Of a stretch of 64,000 nt of DNA, positions 1-8,964 are shown in pieces. Numbering within the stretch: position 1 is the first letter of the stretch; each line of letters opens with the position of its first letter. The stretch spans positions 248,001 through 312,000 of the forward strand of contig NZ_UAVP01000007.1 in assembly GCF_900446695.1 (NCBI RefSeq), given 5' to 3'. The position numbers were made by a program, and so were the translations under genes. The notes under the pieces are model-generated. The model saw only the letters and a list, made by a program, of their open reading frames with translations. It made no database searches and was not told the origin of the DNA. This DNA comes from Capnocytophaga sputigena. Lineage in GTDB: Bacteria; Bacteroidota; Bacteroidia; Flavobacteriales; Flavobacteriaceae.

Positions 1-78
1 ATAGGAGCCCTTATTGTCCTCAGCATAGGAGTATTATATCTGTTGCTAATGAGCACCCGACTCAAAGCCAACGCCTAA
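1..78 (+). CDS. C-terminal end of a membrane protein, probably a sugar transporter (partial)
   Basis: An open frame enters from the left edge and stops at TAA 76-78. The 25 visible residues are one hydrophobic helix (IGALIVLSIGVLYLLLM) followed by a short basic tail, as at the end of a polytopic membrane protein. Fructokinase and a fructose-type hybrid sensor follow, and in Bacteroidota fructan loci an MFS sugar permease often sits beside these genes. The transporter identity is inferred from context only. Confidence 0.4.
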   Translation: MGALIVLSIGVLYLLLMSTRLKANA

Positions 79-103
79 CAATATAGTTGGAAAACTCTGC
101 CTT

Positions 104-166
104 GTCAGCCAAGTCTGCCTCGTCAGATAGTTCAGATAGCTCAGATAGTTCAGAAAACTCAGAAAA
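104..166. repeat. 9-nt degenerate tandem repeat (7 units)
   Basis: Seven consecutive 9-nt units of the type GTCAGATAG / TTCAGATAG / CTCAGAAAA lie between the transporter tail and the fructokinase. The same 9-nt family (GTCTGCCTC, GTCAGCCCC) recurs near 17944 and 19395. Confidence 0.75.
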
Positions 167-285
167 CAATAGAAATTCTCAAAAAGAATTTATAACTTTG
201 TACGCTGAAAAAGAAAAGAATTAACAACAACACTCTCGCCTCACACCCTTAGAGGAGGGCAGGGGAGAGGATAACATATAATACA

Positions 286-1164
286 ATGAAAAATACAGTA
301 GTAGGATTGGGAGAAATCCTTTGGGATGTCTTCCCTGAAAGAAAAGTATTAGGCGGTGCGCCCGCTAATTTCGCTTACCACGTGTCGCAATTCGGCTTCA
401 ACGGTTATACTGTGAGTGCCATTGGTGGCGACCTTCTCGGTAAGGAAATTCTAAAAAGTTTAGAAGAAAAAGAACTCAACTACATCATCGAAAAAACTGA
501 TTTTCCTACAGGTACCGTAAAAGTACAGTTAGACGGTCGCGGGGTGCCTACCTATGAGATTAGCGAAAATGTAGCGTGGGACAATATTCCATTCTCTTCG
601 CGTATCGAGAACTTAGCAAAGAACACGAATACCGTGTGCTTTGGCTCATTAGCGCAGCGCAATGAAGTATCGCGCGCTACTATCCACAAGTTCTTAGATT
701 TGATGCCTGCCGAGAGTCTGAAAGTATTCGATATCAACCTCCGCTTGAAATACTTCAGCAAAGAGGTAATCGCCGATTCTTTAGACAAGGCAACAGCCTT
801 AAAAATCAACGATGAGGAGATAGTAAAAATTGCCGAAATGTTCAATCTGCAAGGTAGTGATGAAGAAGTGTGCAAGCACTTGTTAGAGAAATGCAACCTC
901 AAATTCCTTATTTTAACGCAAGGCACGAGAGGTAGTTATGTATTCACGCCTAATGAAAAATCGTTCTTAGGGACACCTAAGGTTACCATTGCCGATACGG
1001 TAGGTGCAGGCGACTCGTTCACGGCTGCCTTTGTAGCCTCTTACCTCAATGGTCGCAGTATTGCCCAATCACATCAATTGGCGGTAGAAGTATCAGCTTA
1101 CGTATGTCAGCAACACGGTGCGATGCCTCGCCTCGCCGATGCTCATTTAGAGTTGTTTAGATAA
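286..1164 (+). CDS. Fructokinase, PfkB family carbohydrate kinase
   Basis: The 292-aa protein is a ribokinase/PfkB sugar kinase, predicted to phosphorylate fructose in the cytosol using ATP. The N-terminal substrate lid carries the LGGAPANFAYH signature (about residues 22-32). The C-terminal signature DTVGAGDSFTAAF holds the catalytic Asp243 and the anion-hole glycines. Length fits fructokinases of fructan loci. The next gene starts 1 bp after its stop, so the two are probably co-transcribed. That neighbour resembles the fructose-sensing hybrid regulator of Bacteroides fructan loci, which supports fructose as substrate. Another hexose or nucleoside substrate cannot be excluded from sequence. 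Confidence 0.88.
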   Translation: MKNTVVGLGEILWDVFPERKVLGGAPANFAYHVSQFGFNGYTVSAIGGDLLGKEILKSLEEKELNYIIEKTDFPTGTVKVQLDGRGVPTYEISENVAWDNIPFSSRIENLAKNTNTVCFGSLAQRNEVSRATIHKFLDLMPAESLKVFDINLRLKYFSKEVIADSLDKATALKINDEEIVKIAEMFNLQGSDEEVCKHLLEKCNLKFLILTQGTRGSYVFTPNEKSFLGTPKVTIADTVGAGDSFTAAFVASYLNGRSIAQSHQLAVEVSAYVCQQHGAMPRLADAHLELFR

Positions 1165-1165
1165 A

Positions 1166-3877
1166 ATGACTTTTAGAAGGTATCATATACTTTTCTTATA
1201 CTTCGCTCTCTTTGCTTGCCTCGCTTGCCAAAGGGAGCGAAACCCCCGTTATGTAATAGGGGTGTCGCAGTGCAGTGAAGACCTTTGGCGACAAACGATG
1301 AACGAGGAGTTAAAACGCGAAGTAGCCCTTTATCAGGCTGATGCTGAGGTGCTCATTCGCAGTGTGAAAGACGATACTCCCAAGCAAATTGCCGATATAG
1401 AGTGGTTCATAGAGCAAAAGGTAGATGTGCTCGTCGTTTCACCTAACGAGTCGGAAGCCTGTACCCCTGTGATTGAAAAGGCTTACCAGCAGGGTATTCC
1501 CGTGATTTTGGTCGATAGAAAAATCGCTACCGAGAGTTATACTGCCTATGTGGGAGCTAACAATTACCAAATAGGCAAAGAAGCAGGGCTTTATGCAATA
1601 GGCGTTCTCAAAGGCAAAGGCAATATCGCCGAAGTGCGTGGTACCAAAGGATCTACCTCCGATGCCGAGCGTCATAAAGGCTTTGTCGATGCCCTCAAAA
1701 ACGCCCCCGAAGTGCAAATAGTAGCCGAAACTTGGGGCAACTTCCTTCAAGCCGATGCCAAAACGCAAATGCAACAAATCTTCCAAGAGCACCCCCATAT
1801 CGACCTTGTCTTTGCGATGAACGACCCAATGGCAGCAGGTACGCACGAAGCTGCAATGCAGTTCAATGGCAAAATTCCTTTCATCATTGGCGTTGATGCC
1901 TTGCAACAAGTGGGCATACAAAATATAGAAAATAGCGTGCAAGATGCATCGTTTATCTACCCAACAGGCGGTGAAAAGGTGATAGAGCTCGCAATGAAAA
2001 TTCTCCATAAACAGCCTTTTCAGCGCGAGAATATTCTCAATACCACAGTGGTAGATAAGAGCAATGTGCGCATTTTGCAGCTACAAACCGAACAAATTGC
2101 TGAAAAGCAAACCAAAATAGAGAATATCAATAACCAACTGAGTGAGAGCCTTATCCAGCATACAAACCAACGAATGTTGCTCTACCTTTCTATTACGGCT
2201 ATTGTGCTTATCACCGTTTTCTTACTGATGGCTATTAGGGCTTATCGCGCTAAAAGTAAGACCAATAGCGAACTGAAACGCCAAAAAGAACAGTTGGAAA
2301 TCGTCTCTAAACAATTAGAAGAGGCGACCCAAGCCAAATTGCTTTTCTTTACCAATATCTCTCACGAATTTAAAACACCGCTGTCGCTTATCTTAGGACC
2401 TGTACAAACGCTCTTAGCGCACAATTCACTCCCTAAAGAAGAACAAGATTTGTTATTCCTCATCAAAAAGAATAGCAACCGACTTTTGCATCTCATTTCC
2501 GAAGTAATTGAGTTCCGCAGTTATGAGAATAACAAAATGCAAATGTATTTCACCAAAGGCAATTTGAAGAGCTTCCTCACCGAACTCAATTCTTTTTTCA
2601 CCGACCCTATCAAGCAAAAGAAACTCAATTTTCAGTTCCTTGCCGAAGATACTTCTTTTGAAATGCCTTTCGATAAGGAAAAAGTAGAGAAAATCTACTT
2701 CAACCTGCTTTCCAATGCGCTGAAGTTCACACCTCAAGAAGGACGTATTTCTGTATCTTTAGAAAAACAAGGAGAATATGCAGCTTTACGTGTGTTCAAC
2801 AGCGGTTCATATATCCCAAAAGACAAGCAAAATGAGGTGTTTGAACACTTCTACAAAATAAACCCCGATAGCGAAGGATCGGGTATTGGCTTGGCGTTGG
2901 TACAAGCCTTAGTAGCCTCACACAACGGTACTATCAGCGTGGAGAGTACAGAAGGCGAGGGGACAACCTTCGTCATTCGTCTGCCTTTCACTCAAGAACA
3001 AGTATCGGCAAAAGCGGTATACGACAGTAATTACATAGAAACCCACCTCGATTTATTGCCTTCATTACCAGCATCTGACGAAAAACTCAAATTGCCAACA
3101 GTTGTACCCTCAGCTCCTGAAAAACCTACCGTACTGATTGTGGAAGACAACGAGGATATGCGCCAGTTTATTCGCTATATCCTCAGTGATAGCTACAATC
3201 TTATAGAAGCCGAAAATGGTGAAGAAGGCTTTGAAGTCGCTAAAAAACACCTCCCCGATGTAGTGATTAGCGATGTGATGATGCCTAAAACCGATGGTTT
3301 TGATTTGTGTCAGTTACTGAAAACCAATGTAGCTACCAATCATATTCCCGTGATTTTGCTCACCGCCTATGCTTTAGACGAACAGAAACAAGTAGGCTTC
3401 GAGAGCGGTGCTGATGCCTATATCTCCAAGCCTTTCAACGTAAAACTGCTGAAAACACGAGTACGCAAACTTATCGAGAACCGTAAGAAAATACGTGAGA
3501 GTTTTAGTAATTTTCTCTTGAACGAAACCAAACAAGAGACTTTAGGCAAAGTAGAACAACAATTTATCACCGATTTCACCCAATATGTCGAAAACTCTAT
3601 CGCCAACCCCGAACTGAATATCGACGAAATTGCCGATGCCTTAGGCTTGTCGCGCTCTAACCTATACCGCAAAATCAAATCCCTCACCGACTATTCGCCT
3701 AACGAACTCATTCGCACCATACGAGTAAAATACGCCAAACAATTGCTCAACAGCAAAGCCAAGAGCATTTCCGAAGTCGCTTATGAAGTAGGCTTCTCCT
3801 CACCATCCTATTTTGCCAAATGCTTTAAAGATTTTTACAACGAAAGTCCAACAGAATATTTAGAACGCATTAGGTAA
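1166..3877 (+). CDS. Hybrid two-component system protein with periplasmic sugar-binding sensor (fructose-type HTCS)
   Basis: The 903-aa one-protein signalling system starts with a lipoprotein-like signal (LACQ, Cys21). A periplasmic-binding-protein domain of the LacI/ribose-binding class follows (about 29-315), then a predicted transmembrane helix near 338-362. The cytoplasmic part has a HisKA domain with phospho-accepting His400 in the HEFKTP motif, an HATPase domain (N box near NLLSNALKF, G box GSGIGLAL), a receiver with Asp703 in SDVMMPK, and an AraC-type DNA-binding domain (about 795-903). This order matches Bacteroides thetaiotaomicron BT1754, which binds fructose directly through a periplasmic-binding-type sensor and controls a fructan locus. 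Coupling to fructokinase fits that role. The ligand is inferred, not shown. Confidence 0.9.
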   Translation: MTFRRYHILFLYFALFACLACQRERNPRYVIGVSQCSEDLWRQTMNEELKREVALYQADAEVLIRSVKDDTPKQIADIEWFIEQKVDVLVVSPNESEACTPVIEKAYQQGIPVILVDRKIATESYTAYVGANNYQIGKEAGLYAIGVLKGKGNIAEVRGTKGSTSDAERHKGFVDALKNAPEVQIVAETWGNFLQADAKTQMQQIFQEHPHIDLVFAMNDPMAAGTHEAAMQFNGKIPFIIGVDALQQVGIQNIENSVQDASFIYPTGGEKVIELAMKILHKQPFQRENILNTTVVDKSNVRILQLQTEQIAEKQTKIENINNQLSESLIQHTNQRMLLYLSITAIVLITVFLLMAIRAYRAKSKTNSELKRQKEQLEIVSKQLEEATQAKLLFFTNISHEFKTPLSLILGPVQTLLAHNSLPKEEQDLLFLIKKNSNRLLHLISEVIEFRSYENNKMQMYFTKGNLKSFLTELNSFFTDPIKQKKLNFQFLAEDTSFEMPFDKEKVEKIYFNLLSNALKFTPQEGRISVSLEKQGEYAALRVFNSGSYIPKDKQNEVFEHFYKINPDSEGSGIGLALVQALVASHNGTISVESTEGEGTTFVIRLPFTQEQVSAKAVYDSNYIETHLDLLPSLPASDEKLKLPTVVPSAPEKPTVLIVEDNEDMRQFIRYILSDSYNLIEAENGEEGFEVAKKHLPDVVISDVMMPKTDGFDLCQLLKTNVATNHIPVILLTAYALDEQKQVGFESGADAYISKPFNVKLLKTRVRKLIENRKKIRESFSNFLLNETKQETLGKVEQQFITDFTQYVENSIANPELNIDEIADALGLSRSNLYRKIKSLTDYSPNELIRTIRVKYAKQLLNSKAKSISEVAYEVGFSSPSYFAKCFKDFYNESPTEYLERIR

Positions 3878-3946
3878 TAACTTTTTGCACTCAAAATAAT
3901 ATAAAAATTGGGTGGTGTTATAATAAGTATGATACCCCAGCTGGCG

Positions 3947-3961
3947 CGAGCTTGTAGCTCG
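3947..3961. repeat. Short palindrome at the left edge of the RHS region
   Basis: CGAGCTTGTAGCTCG forms a 6-bp stem with a TGT loop. A partial second copy (AGAGCTTGTAGCTCA) follows 15 nt later and runs into the start of the orphan RHS frame. It marks the junction between the fructose locus and the RHS remnants. Its function is unknown. Confidence 0.5.
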
Positions 3962-5325
3962 TGCCTACTATAAATAGAGCTTGTAGCTCACTTACAGTGC
4001 TCTCAGTTACTGATAACAGTGAAAAATACTTATACTTACACCGCGACTATCTCGGAAGCATTGTAATGCTCACCGATGAGAACGGCAATATAGCCGAGCG
4101 CAGATATTTTGACCCTTGGGGACAACCCATAAAAGTAGAAGATGCTGCAGGTAACACCTTAGACAAACTCACCCTATTAGATAGAGGTTTTACAGGGCAC
4201 GAACACCTGCAAACGGTAGGACTTATCAATATGAATGCTCGTTTGTACGACCCTGCGCTACACCGTTTCTTACAACCTGACAACTACGTACAAGACCCAT
4301 TCAACACTCAGAATTTTAATAGGTATGGGTATTGCTTAAATAATCCGTTGATGTATGTAGATCAGAATGGGGAAGAAATTATCACAGCAATTGTTGTAAT
4401 AGGTGCAATTGTAGGAGCTTATTTTGGGGGGGCACAAGCTAATGGTTCTTACAATCCGCTTGAATGGAATTACAGCAGACTAAGCTCTTGGTTAGGAATA
4501 GTAGGTGGTGCCGTTGTAGGGGGAGTTTCGGCAGGAGTAGGATCGGCTGTTGGTGGAACCATCGCGGGAGGAACTACTATTGTCTCTTCTATGGTAGGAG
4601 GAGGAGTAGGGAGTGCTATATCAGGTGGTGGGTTTGCAGTATTGCCAGGTGGGAATGGTAAGGTTTTACAAGGTATGGGGATTGGAGCTTTATCTGGAGT
4701 CATCGGAGGAGCAGCTGGATTTGCTGCTGGGAAAGGGACTAATGTACTTCTTCAAGGCGTTAATATAACAAGCCCTGTTGTTAAAGGATTTATAGCTGGA
4801 GCTATTGGAGGGGCTGCTGGAGGAGCTATAGGTGGATTTACTGCTGGTTATATTACAACAGGAAATCTTGATGCAGCTTGGAATAGTGCTGGGTCAGGAG
4901 CTATTTTTGGAGCAGGAGTGGGATCTGTTTCAGGATTTGCAGGAGGGTATAGGTATGCAAAAAAAGAAGGTTTAAACCCTTGGAATGGTAGGCTTATACC
5001 AAAAGAAGGAGAAACGATAGTAAGACATCATACAAGTCCAGAAAATATGGATTTAATAAAGAACCAACTAAAGTTAAATCCTTCAAGAGAATCTGATTAT
5101 AATTTTATTGGAGTAGATTTTGATGGTGCTCCTAAATTAGACTTAGGAATAGATTTTGGTAACTCAGGCAAAGGGGCTTTTATTGAATTGGCTTTACCAG
5201 TAAAATCCCTTACTCCAACTCCTATTCCTTATAAACAGTTCCATTTTAGAGTAAGAACAGGACTAGAAGGATTAAAAATATCTCCAGAATACAGACCTCA
5301 ATACTATTATAACATAAAGTTTTAA
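3961..5325 (+). CDS. Orphan RHS-repeat C-terminal tip with candidate polymorphic toxin domain
   Basis: The frame encodes only the end of an RHS protein. Residues about 24-128 carry the RHS-associated core, with YLHRDYLGSIVMLTDENG, RYFDPWGQ, GFTGHE and NARLYDPALHRFLQPDNY. A long glycine/alanine-rich hydrophobic stretch follows (about 140-325). The end is a distinct C-terminal domain (about 345-454) with RHHTSPENMDLI. The His-His-Thr-Ser start recalls the first motif of HYD1-type ADP-ribosyltransferase toxins, but that link is weak. Full RHS proteins exceed 1000 aa. Here an in-frame TAG lies just upstream of the GTG start, so this is a displaced tip cassette. The gene beginning 5 bp downstream is a candidate cognate immunity gene. 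Confidence 0.7.
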   Translation: MPTINRACSSLTVLSVTDNSEKYLYLHRDYLGSIVMLTDENGNIAERRYFDPWGQPIKVEDAAGNTLDKLTLLDRGFTGHEHLQTVGLINMNARLYDPALHRFLQPDNYVQDPFNTQNFNRYGYCLNNPLMYVDQNGEEIITAIVVIGAIVGAYFGGAQANGSYNPLEWNYSRLSSWLGIVGGAVVGGVSAGVGSAVGGTIAGGTTIVSSMVGGGVGSAISGGGFAVLPGGNGKVLQGMGIGALSGVIGGAAGFAAGKGTNVLLQGVNITSPVVKGFIAGAIGGAAGGAIGGFTAGYITTGNLDAAWNSAGSGAIFGAGVGSVSGFAGGYRYAKKEGLNPWNGRLIPKEGETIVRHHTSPENMDLIKNQLKLNPSRESDYNFIGVDFDGAPKLDLGIDFGNSGKGAFIELALPVKSLTPTPIPYKQFHFRVRTGLEGLKISPEYRPQYYYNIKF

Positions 5326-5330
5326 TCAAA

Positions 5331-6326
5331 ATGACTAAACAAGAAACTTTATTTTTAGCATTGCTTTATAGACAGATGTTTCTTTCTATAGATAGGTTCT
5401 CAGAAAATGAGATAGAGGAATACTATGCAATTTTTAAAGAGAATGAAAAGTACTATTTTTACGCCTTACACCTCTTAGAAACCAAAGTACTTAACTCACA
5501 GAAAGCTCAAAAAGGTTTCTTTTTAAAGCAATGCGTCTCTACCACTGATATGCTTTTACTGTATTTTGTATTAGATAAATACCTAAGTGCATTAGCCGAT
5601 AAAACTATTTTAGATAGGACTACAAGAGGAGAATTATGGGTATTTATTAGGAACGTATACAGCTATCTTACCCATGCAAAAATACCTTTTTACAAGGAAA
5701 AATATATAGATAAAGTACATTACTTTGGGAAGAACTATTTTGTGCCAATGCAAACTTTTCCAATAGATGCATTACTCAAAGAAATGCACTGTAAGGATGT
5801 ATTAAATGCTATTCAAGAGTATAAGGGCACTCCGAAGTATCTTATTGAGTCATACGAAAATGGAAGGGATAAGACAGATTCTTTCTTTTTCTTTTTGATC
5901 ATCAAGCAGTTGTATTATTCTATTCTCAACTACAAAAAGGAGGGTAATAATGGGTTTGTTACTTTCTATAAGGAAAGAGAAAAGTACTATCGCTTTGCAA
6001 GAGATTTTTCACAAGCAAAAAATTTTGGTTATGGCAGTGAATATGATAAAGATAATGGTATTTCTCAAGATCCCTTAATATACACTGCCTTAGAAAAGTA
6101 TATTCAGATGATTGAAAATCAATATATAGAATATAATTATGAGGAGACTAAAAATGATTTGCACACAGTTTATAAGCTCCTTGAAGATAAGGTGCGATTA
6201 TATTACAAAACAAATGACTTTGCTGTGGAGTATTATAGTATGAAAAATGAAGCAAAACCTATAAGTTTCTTTTTAAAAATGTATAATTACAATTACTTTT
6301 TAGATAGGATTAATAGATGGTACTAA
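5331..6326 (+). CDS. Unknown protein, candidate immunity protein for the RHS tip
   Basis: The 331-aa product is rich in Tyr, Phe and Lys, apparently all-helical, with no signal peptide or clear membrane segment. I do not recognise a family. It starts 5 bp after the stop of the orphan RHS tip, the usual position of the immunity gene for an RHS C-terminal toxin, and its lower GC resembles the toxin tip rather than the RHS core. The immunity role rests on position only. Confidence 0.5.
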   Translation: MTKQETLFLALLYRQMFLSIDRFSENEIEEYYAIFKENEKYYFYALHLLETKVLNSQKAQKGFFLKQCVSTTDMLLLYFVLDKYLSALADKTILDRTTRGELWVFIRNVYSYLTHAKIPFYKEKYIDKVHYFGKNYFVPMQTFPIDALLKEMHCKDVLNAIQEYKGTPKYLIESYENGRDKTDSFFFFLIIKQLYYSILNYKKEGNNGFVTFYKEREKYYRFARDFSQAKNFGYGSEYDKDNGISQDPLIYTALEKYIQMIENQYIEYNYEETKNDLHTVYKLLEDKVRLYYKTNDFAVEYYSMKNEAKPISFFLKMYNYNYFLDRINRWY

Positions 6327-6336
6327 TTTTTTTTTC

Positions 6337-6344
6337 TACCTTTG
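6337..6344 (+). promoter_or_regulatory. Predicted -7 promoter box (TACCTTTG)
   Basis: TACCTTTG matches the Bacteroidota TAnnTTTG -7 element and lies 46 bp before the second RHS fragment. No good ATG-started gene follows at once. It may be a relic or may drive the small genes beyond the fragment. Confidence 0.35.
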
Positions 6345-6389
6345 CATCGTGATTTAAGTACATATGAAATATTGAAAAATAAGTCCTGA

Positions 6390-6907
6390 GCAGTTGAGCG
6401 TATCACCTATTTGTACAATGCCTTTGGCGAGCGTTCACATTGCTATTACGGTAATGCTGAAGTAGAAAAAGCCAAACGCCCAATGCTAAAACACTACAGC
6501 CACGACGGTAGTGTAGAGATAGTATGTAATAAAACCGATAACAGCACCAAGTTTGTGTTTTACTTAGGAGGTGATGCCTATAGTGCCCCTGCGATACTCA
6601 TTTCGGACGGTGAAGCCTCAAAACTCTATTACTTACATAGAGATTATTTAGGCTCTATAGTAATGCTTACCGATGAGAACGGCAATATAGCTGAGCGCAG
6701 ATATTTTGACCCTTGGGGACAACTCATAAAAGTAGAAGATGCTGCAGGTAACACCTTAGACAAACTCACCCTATTAGACCGTGGTTTTACAGGACACGAA
6801 CACCTGCAAACCGTAGGGCTTATCAATATGAATGCTCGTTTGTACGACCCTGTGTTACACCGTTACAACCTGACAACTACATACAAGACCCCTTAAATAG
6901 TAAATAA
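6390..6907 (+). pseudogene. Second truncated and frameshifted RHS core fragment
   Basis: The frame opens after TGA 6387-6389 and encodes an RHS segment starting AVERITYLYNAFGERSHCYYGN. It then repeats the same core as the first tip (YLHRDYLGSIVMLTDENG to NARLYDPVLHR) at roughly 90% nucleotide identity. Relative to the first copy, four bases (TTCT) are missing right after CACCGT. The frame therefore switches and ends TAA at 6894-6896; the original frame would end at 6905-6907. No toxin tip follows; instead a small gene begins at 6909. This is a decayed cassette and a possible recombination donor. Confidence 0.75.
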
Positions 6908-6908
6908 T

Positions 6909-7276
6909 ATGGAATTAACAGATAAATTAATAGCACTACTAAAAAAAGGAGCTCCTGTATATGGAACAATACAAAAATCTTTTTCAAAGAATGATGCCTT
7001 AGAGATTTTAGAAGAGTGTCTAAAGAGTAGAATTGCTGTTTTGGGAGGAGATGTAGTCAATATTAATAATAATGGTTATTTTGAATATAATTATGACAAT
7101 TGGAGTTATAATAGAAAAAAGCAGAAAGCGAGGTAGATTATGTATTAAGAAGTATAGAAAAAGCCATTAAATATATATCTAATTATAAACTAAATAATGT
7201 TTATTTTTGTATCTCATTTGATATAAAAGACAGTAATACAAATAAATATTTCTTTTTTAAGAATATAACTTTATGA
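6909..7276 (+). pseudogene. Frameshifted paralogue of the 8599-8949 gene (orphan immunity-like)
   Basis: The first about 70 codons are nearly identical to those of the 8599-8949 gene (shared DKLIALLK, GAPVYGTIQKSFSKNDAL, ILEECLKSRI). After RKK the frame breaks and stops at 7134-7136. Reading one base over restores homology (ESEVDYVLRSIEKAIKYI) to TGA 7274-7276. The break falls in an A-rich run near 7115-7122, as expected from loss of one A. It is a real pseudogene or a sequencing indel. Family and function are unknown; position beside RHS tips suggests an orphan immunity gene. Confidence 0.65.
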
Positions 7277-7731
7277 TGAGATATTCAAAAGAAATTGTAA
7301 ATCAAATAAAGATAATAGACGAAGTGCTCTATTCTCTGAACTTACCTTCAATTTTGAAGAATGAATATCTTGTAACAGACGCTATAAACTGTGAAAATTA
7401 TTTAAAGTTACATTATAATAAACCTAATAACATTTTCTTTTCAATAGTATTAAATTCATTTGGAGTACAAATAGATATTGATGAAGCAAAAGAAATATTA
7501 GATTTATCACTTTCCTCTTCAAAAGAAGAAAAAAACTTTAAAGAATTTATAAAAATTCTTTTTACATCTTTTATTAGAATAAAAAAATACGGTAAATATT
7601 ATATTAAAATTACTTTTTTCAATCAGAAAAGAGAATGTATTAAAACGATTAGATACACTGAAATTAATTCTTTTTCTTTAAATTTTAAAGCTACTTTAAA
7701 AGAATATCCACCTTTGTATTTATCTTGGTAA
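7273..7731 (+). CDS. Hypothetical protein, AT-rich, immunity-like context
   Basis: The 152-aa protein starts at an ATG overlapping the stop of the preceding frameshifted gene. It is rich in Lys, Ile and Asn, with no signal peptide or membrane helix. Its base composition is clearly more AT-rich than the flanking metabolic genes, suggesting acquisition with the RHS cassette material. No family recognised. Confidence 0.5.
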   Translation: MMRYSKEIVNQIKIIDEVLYSLNLPSILKNEYLVTDAINCENYLKLHYNKPNNIFFSIVLNSFGVQIDIDEAKEILDLSLSSSKEEKNFKEFIKILFTSFIRIKKYGKYYIKITFFNQKRECIKTIRYTEINSFSLNFKATLKEYPPLYLSW

Positions 7732-7802
7732 AAAACATTCATATAAGACTATAAGAAAAGTTCTGGTTTAAAATTTCGTACGTTTACCTTGAAAAGGACA
7801 AT

Positions 7803-8549
7803 TTGAAAAATATCAAAGAAATTATAAAGGTTATAAAGTTTTTAAAATCAAACCATAATAGTATGAAAATAGACAGAGAACTGAAACAAGAAATTAACAA
7901 AGAATGGCAAAGTGCTTTCCCTCAGTTAGGGAGCTATACTCAAAATAAATTTTATAAAGTTTTAGGGACTCTTATTGTTGGTATAGAATTGATAAAGGTT
8001 TCTTTTATGGAGCAATATAGACCTCATTTTGTTATCTATACTCTGTTTGATAAAGATTTAGGCACAAACCTCTCTGAAGAAATATTATTACAAGAGTTTT
8101 ATAATAAGAAAGGGTTTCAGTGTGATATACCTTATTTAAAACACAATGAGTATTTTAAAGAAGTGGTAAGTTGTATTGATAAACAACTTCCAATTTCTTT
8201 AGAAGTAGACATACAAATTGATAAAATAAATGTTCTTTTAGAAAGTTATATTAGAAAAGCCCCTTTTAATGGAGGAGCTACTAACTCTTTCAGTTATGCA
8301 AAATATCAAGAAATTAAAATGAAGATAGCCTTGTATCTGAATAAAGAAAGAGCTCAACAAGTATTTAGAGATATTTATAATGTAAAATGGGATAATAAAT
8401 CTTTTGAAGAATCTAATTGTTCTATAAATAGTTGGTTACTCTCTTTGCAAGAAGTGATAGATAATAGGGATACTTTTCTAAGACAAATTGAAATCAACAA
8501 ACAAAGTAAAAAGATTTTAAAATTACCTTATTCAGAGATTGTTTTATAG
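7803..8549 (+). CDS. Hypothetical protein in the RHS-associated cassette
   Basis: The 248-aa frame begins with TTG at 7803; an ATG 20 codons downstream (7863) is an alternative start. The protein is soluble and alpha-rich, with repeated charged helices, and no motif I can name. It lies between two copies of the same small immunity-like gene in an AT-rich block that ends in a third RHS remnant. A role as orphan immunity or cargo gene is plausible but unproven. Confidence 0.5.
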   Translation: MKNIKEIIKVIKFLKSNHNSMKIDRELKQEINKEWQSAFPQLGSYTQNKFYKVLGTLIVGIELIKVSFMEQYRPHFVIYTLFDKDLGTNLSEEILLQEFYNKKGFQCDIPYLKHNEYFKEVVSCIDKQLPISLEVDIQIDKINVLLESYIRKAPFNGGATNSFSYAKYQEIKMKIALYLNKERAQQVFRDIYNVKWDNKSFEESNCSINSWLLSLQEVIDNRDTFLRQIEINKQSKKILKLPYSEIVL

Positions 8550-8598
8550 CTGTAAAATATTCGTAAAAGTTAGGTAATGTGATAACAATAGTTTTCTT

Positions 8599-8949
8599 AT
8601 GAATTTAACAGATAAATTAATAGCACTACTAAAAAGAGGAGCTCCTGTATATGGAACAATACAAAAATCTTTTTCAAAGAATGATGCCTTAGAGATTTTA
8701 GAAGAGTGTCTAAAGAGTAGAATTACAGTTTTTGGAGGGGATGTAGTAGAGTATAAAAATAATTATTTTGAACATAATTATGACAATTGGAGTTGCGAAA
8801 GGAAAAAAAATGAGTCTGATGCTGATTATGCTTTGAGAAGTGCTAAAAGAGCTATTAAATACATTTTAGAATATAAAAAGGATAATGCTTATTTTATCCT
8901 TGTACTTAATGTAAAAGATGAAACTATTAAACAACATCTTTTTTTTTAA
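8599..8949 (+). CDS. Small immunity-like protein, intact paralogue of the 6909 pseudogene
   Basis: The 116-aa soluble protein begins MNLTDKLIALLKRGAPVYGT and closely matches the frameshifted gene at 6909 over its first 70 codons. Similarity continues more weakly to the C-terminus when the other copy is read across its frameshift. It is followed by an RHS remnant. Two copies on either side of unrelated small genes are typical of immunity genes left behind when RHS toxin tips are exchanged. Family unknown. Confidence 0.6.
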   Translation: MNLTDKLIALLKRGAPVYGTIQKSFSKNDALEILEECLKSRITVFGGDVVEYKNNYFEHNYDNWSCERKKNESDADYALRSAKRAIKYILEYKKDNAYFILVLNVKDETIKQHLFF

Positions 8950-8964
8950 TGAGATGATTTTGTA

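Noticed and set aside
4464-4703. Glycine- and proline-rich frames on both strands inside the RHS tip
   Set aside because: They are shadows of the glycine-rich RHS segment, with no start signal or known composition.
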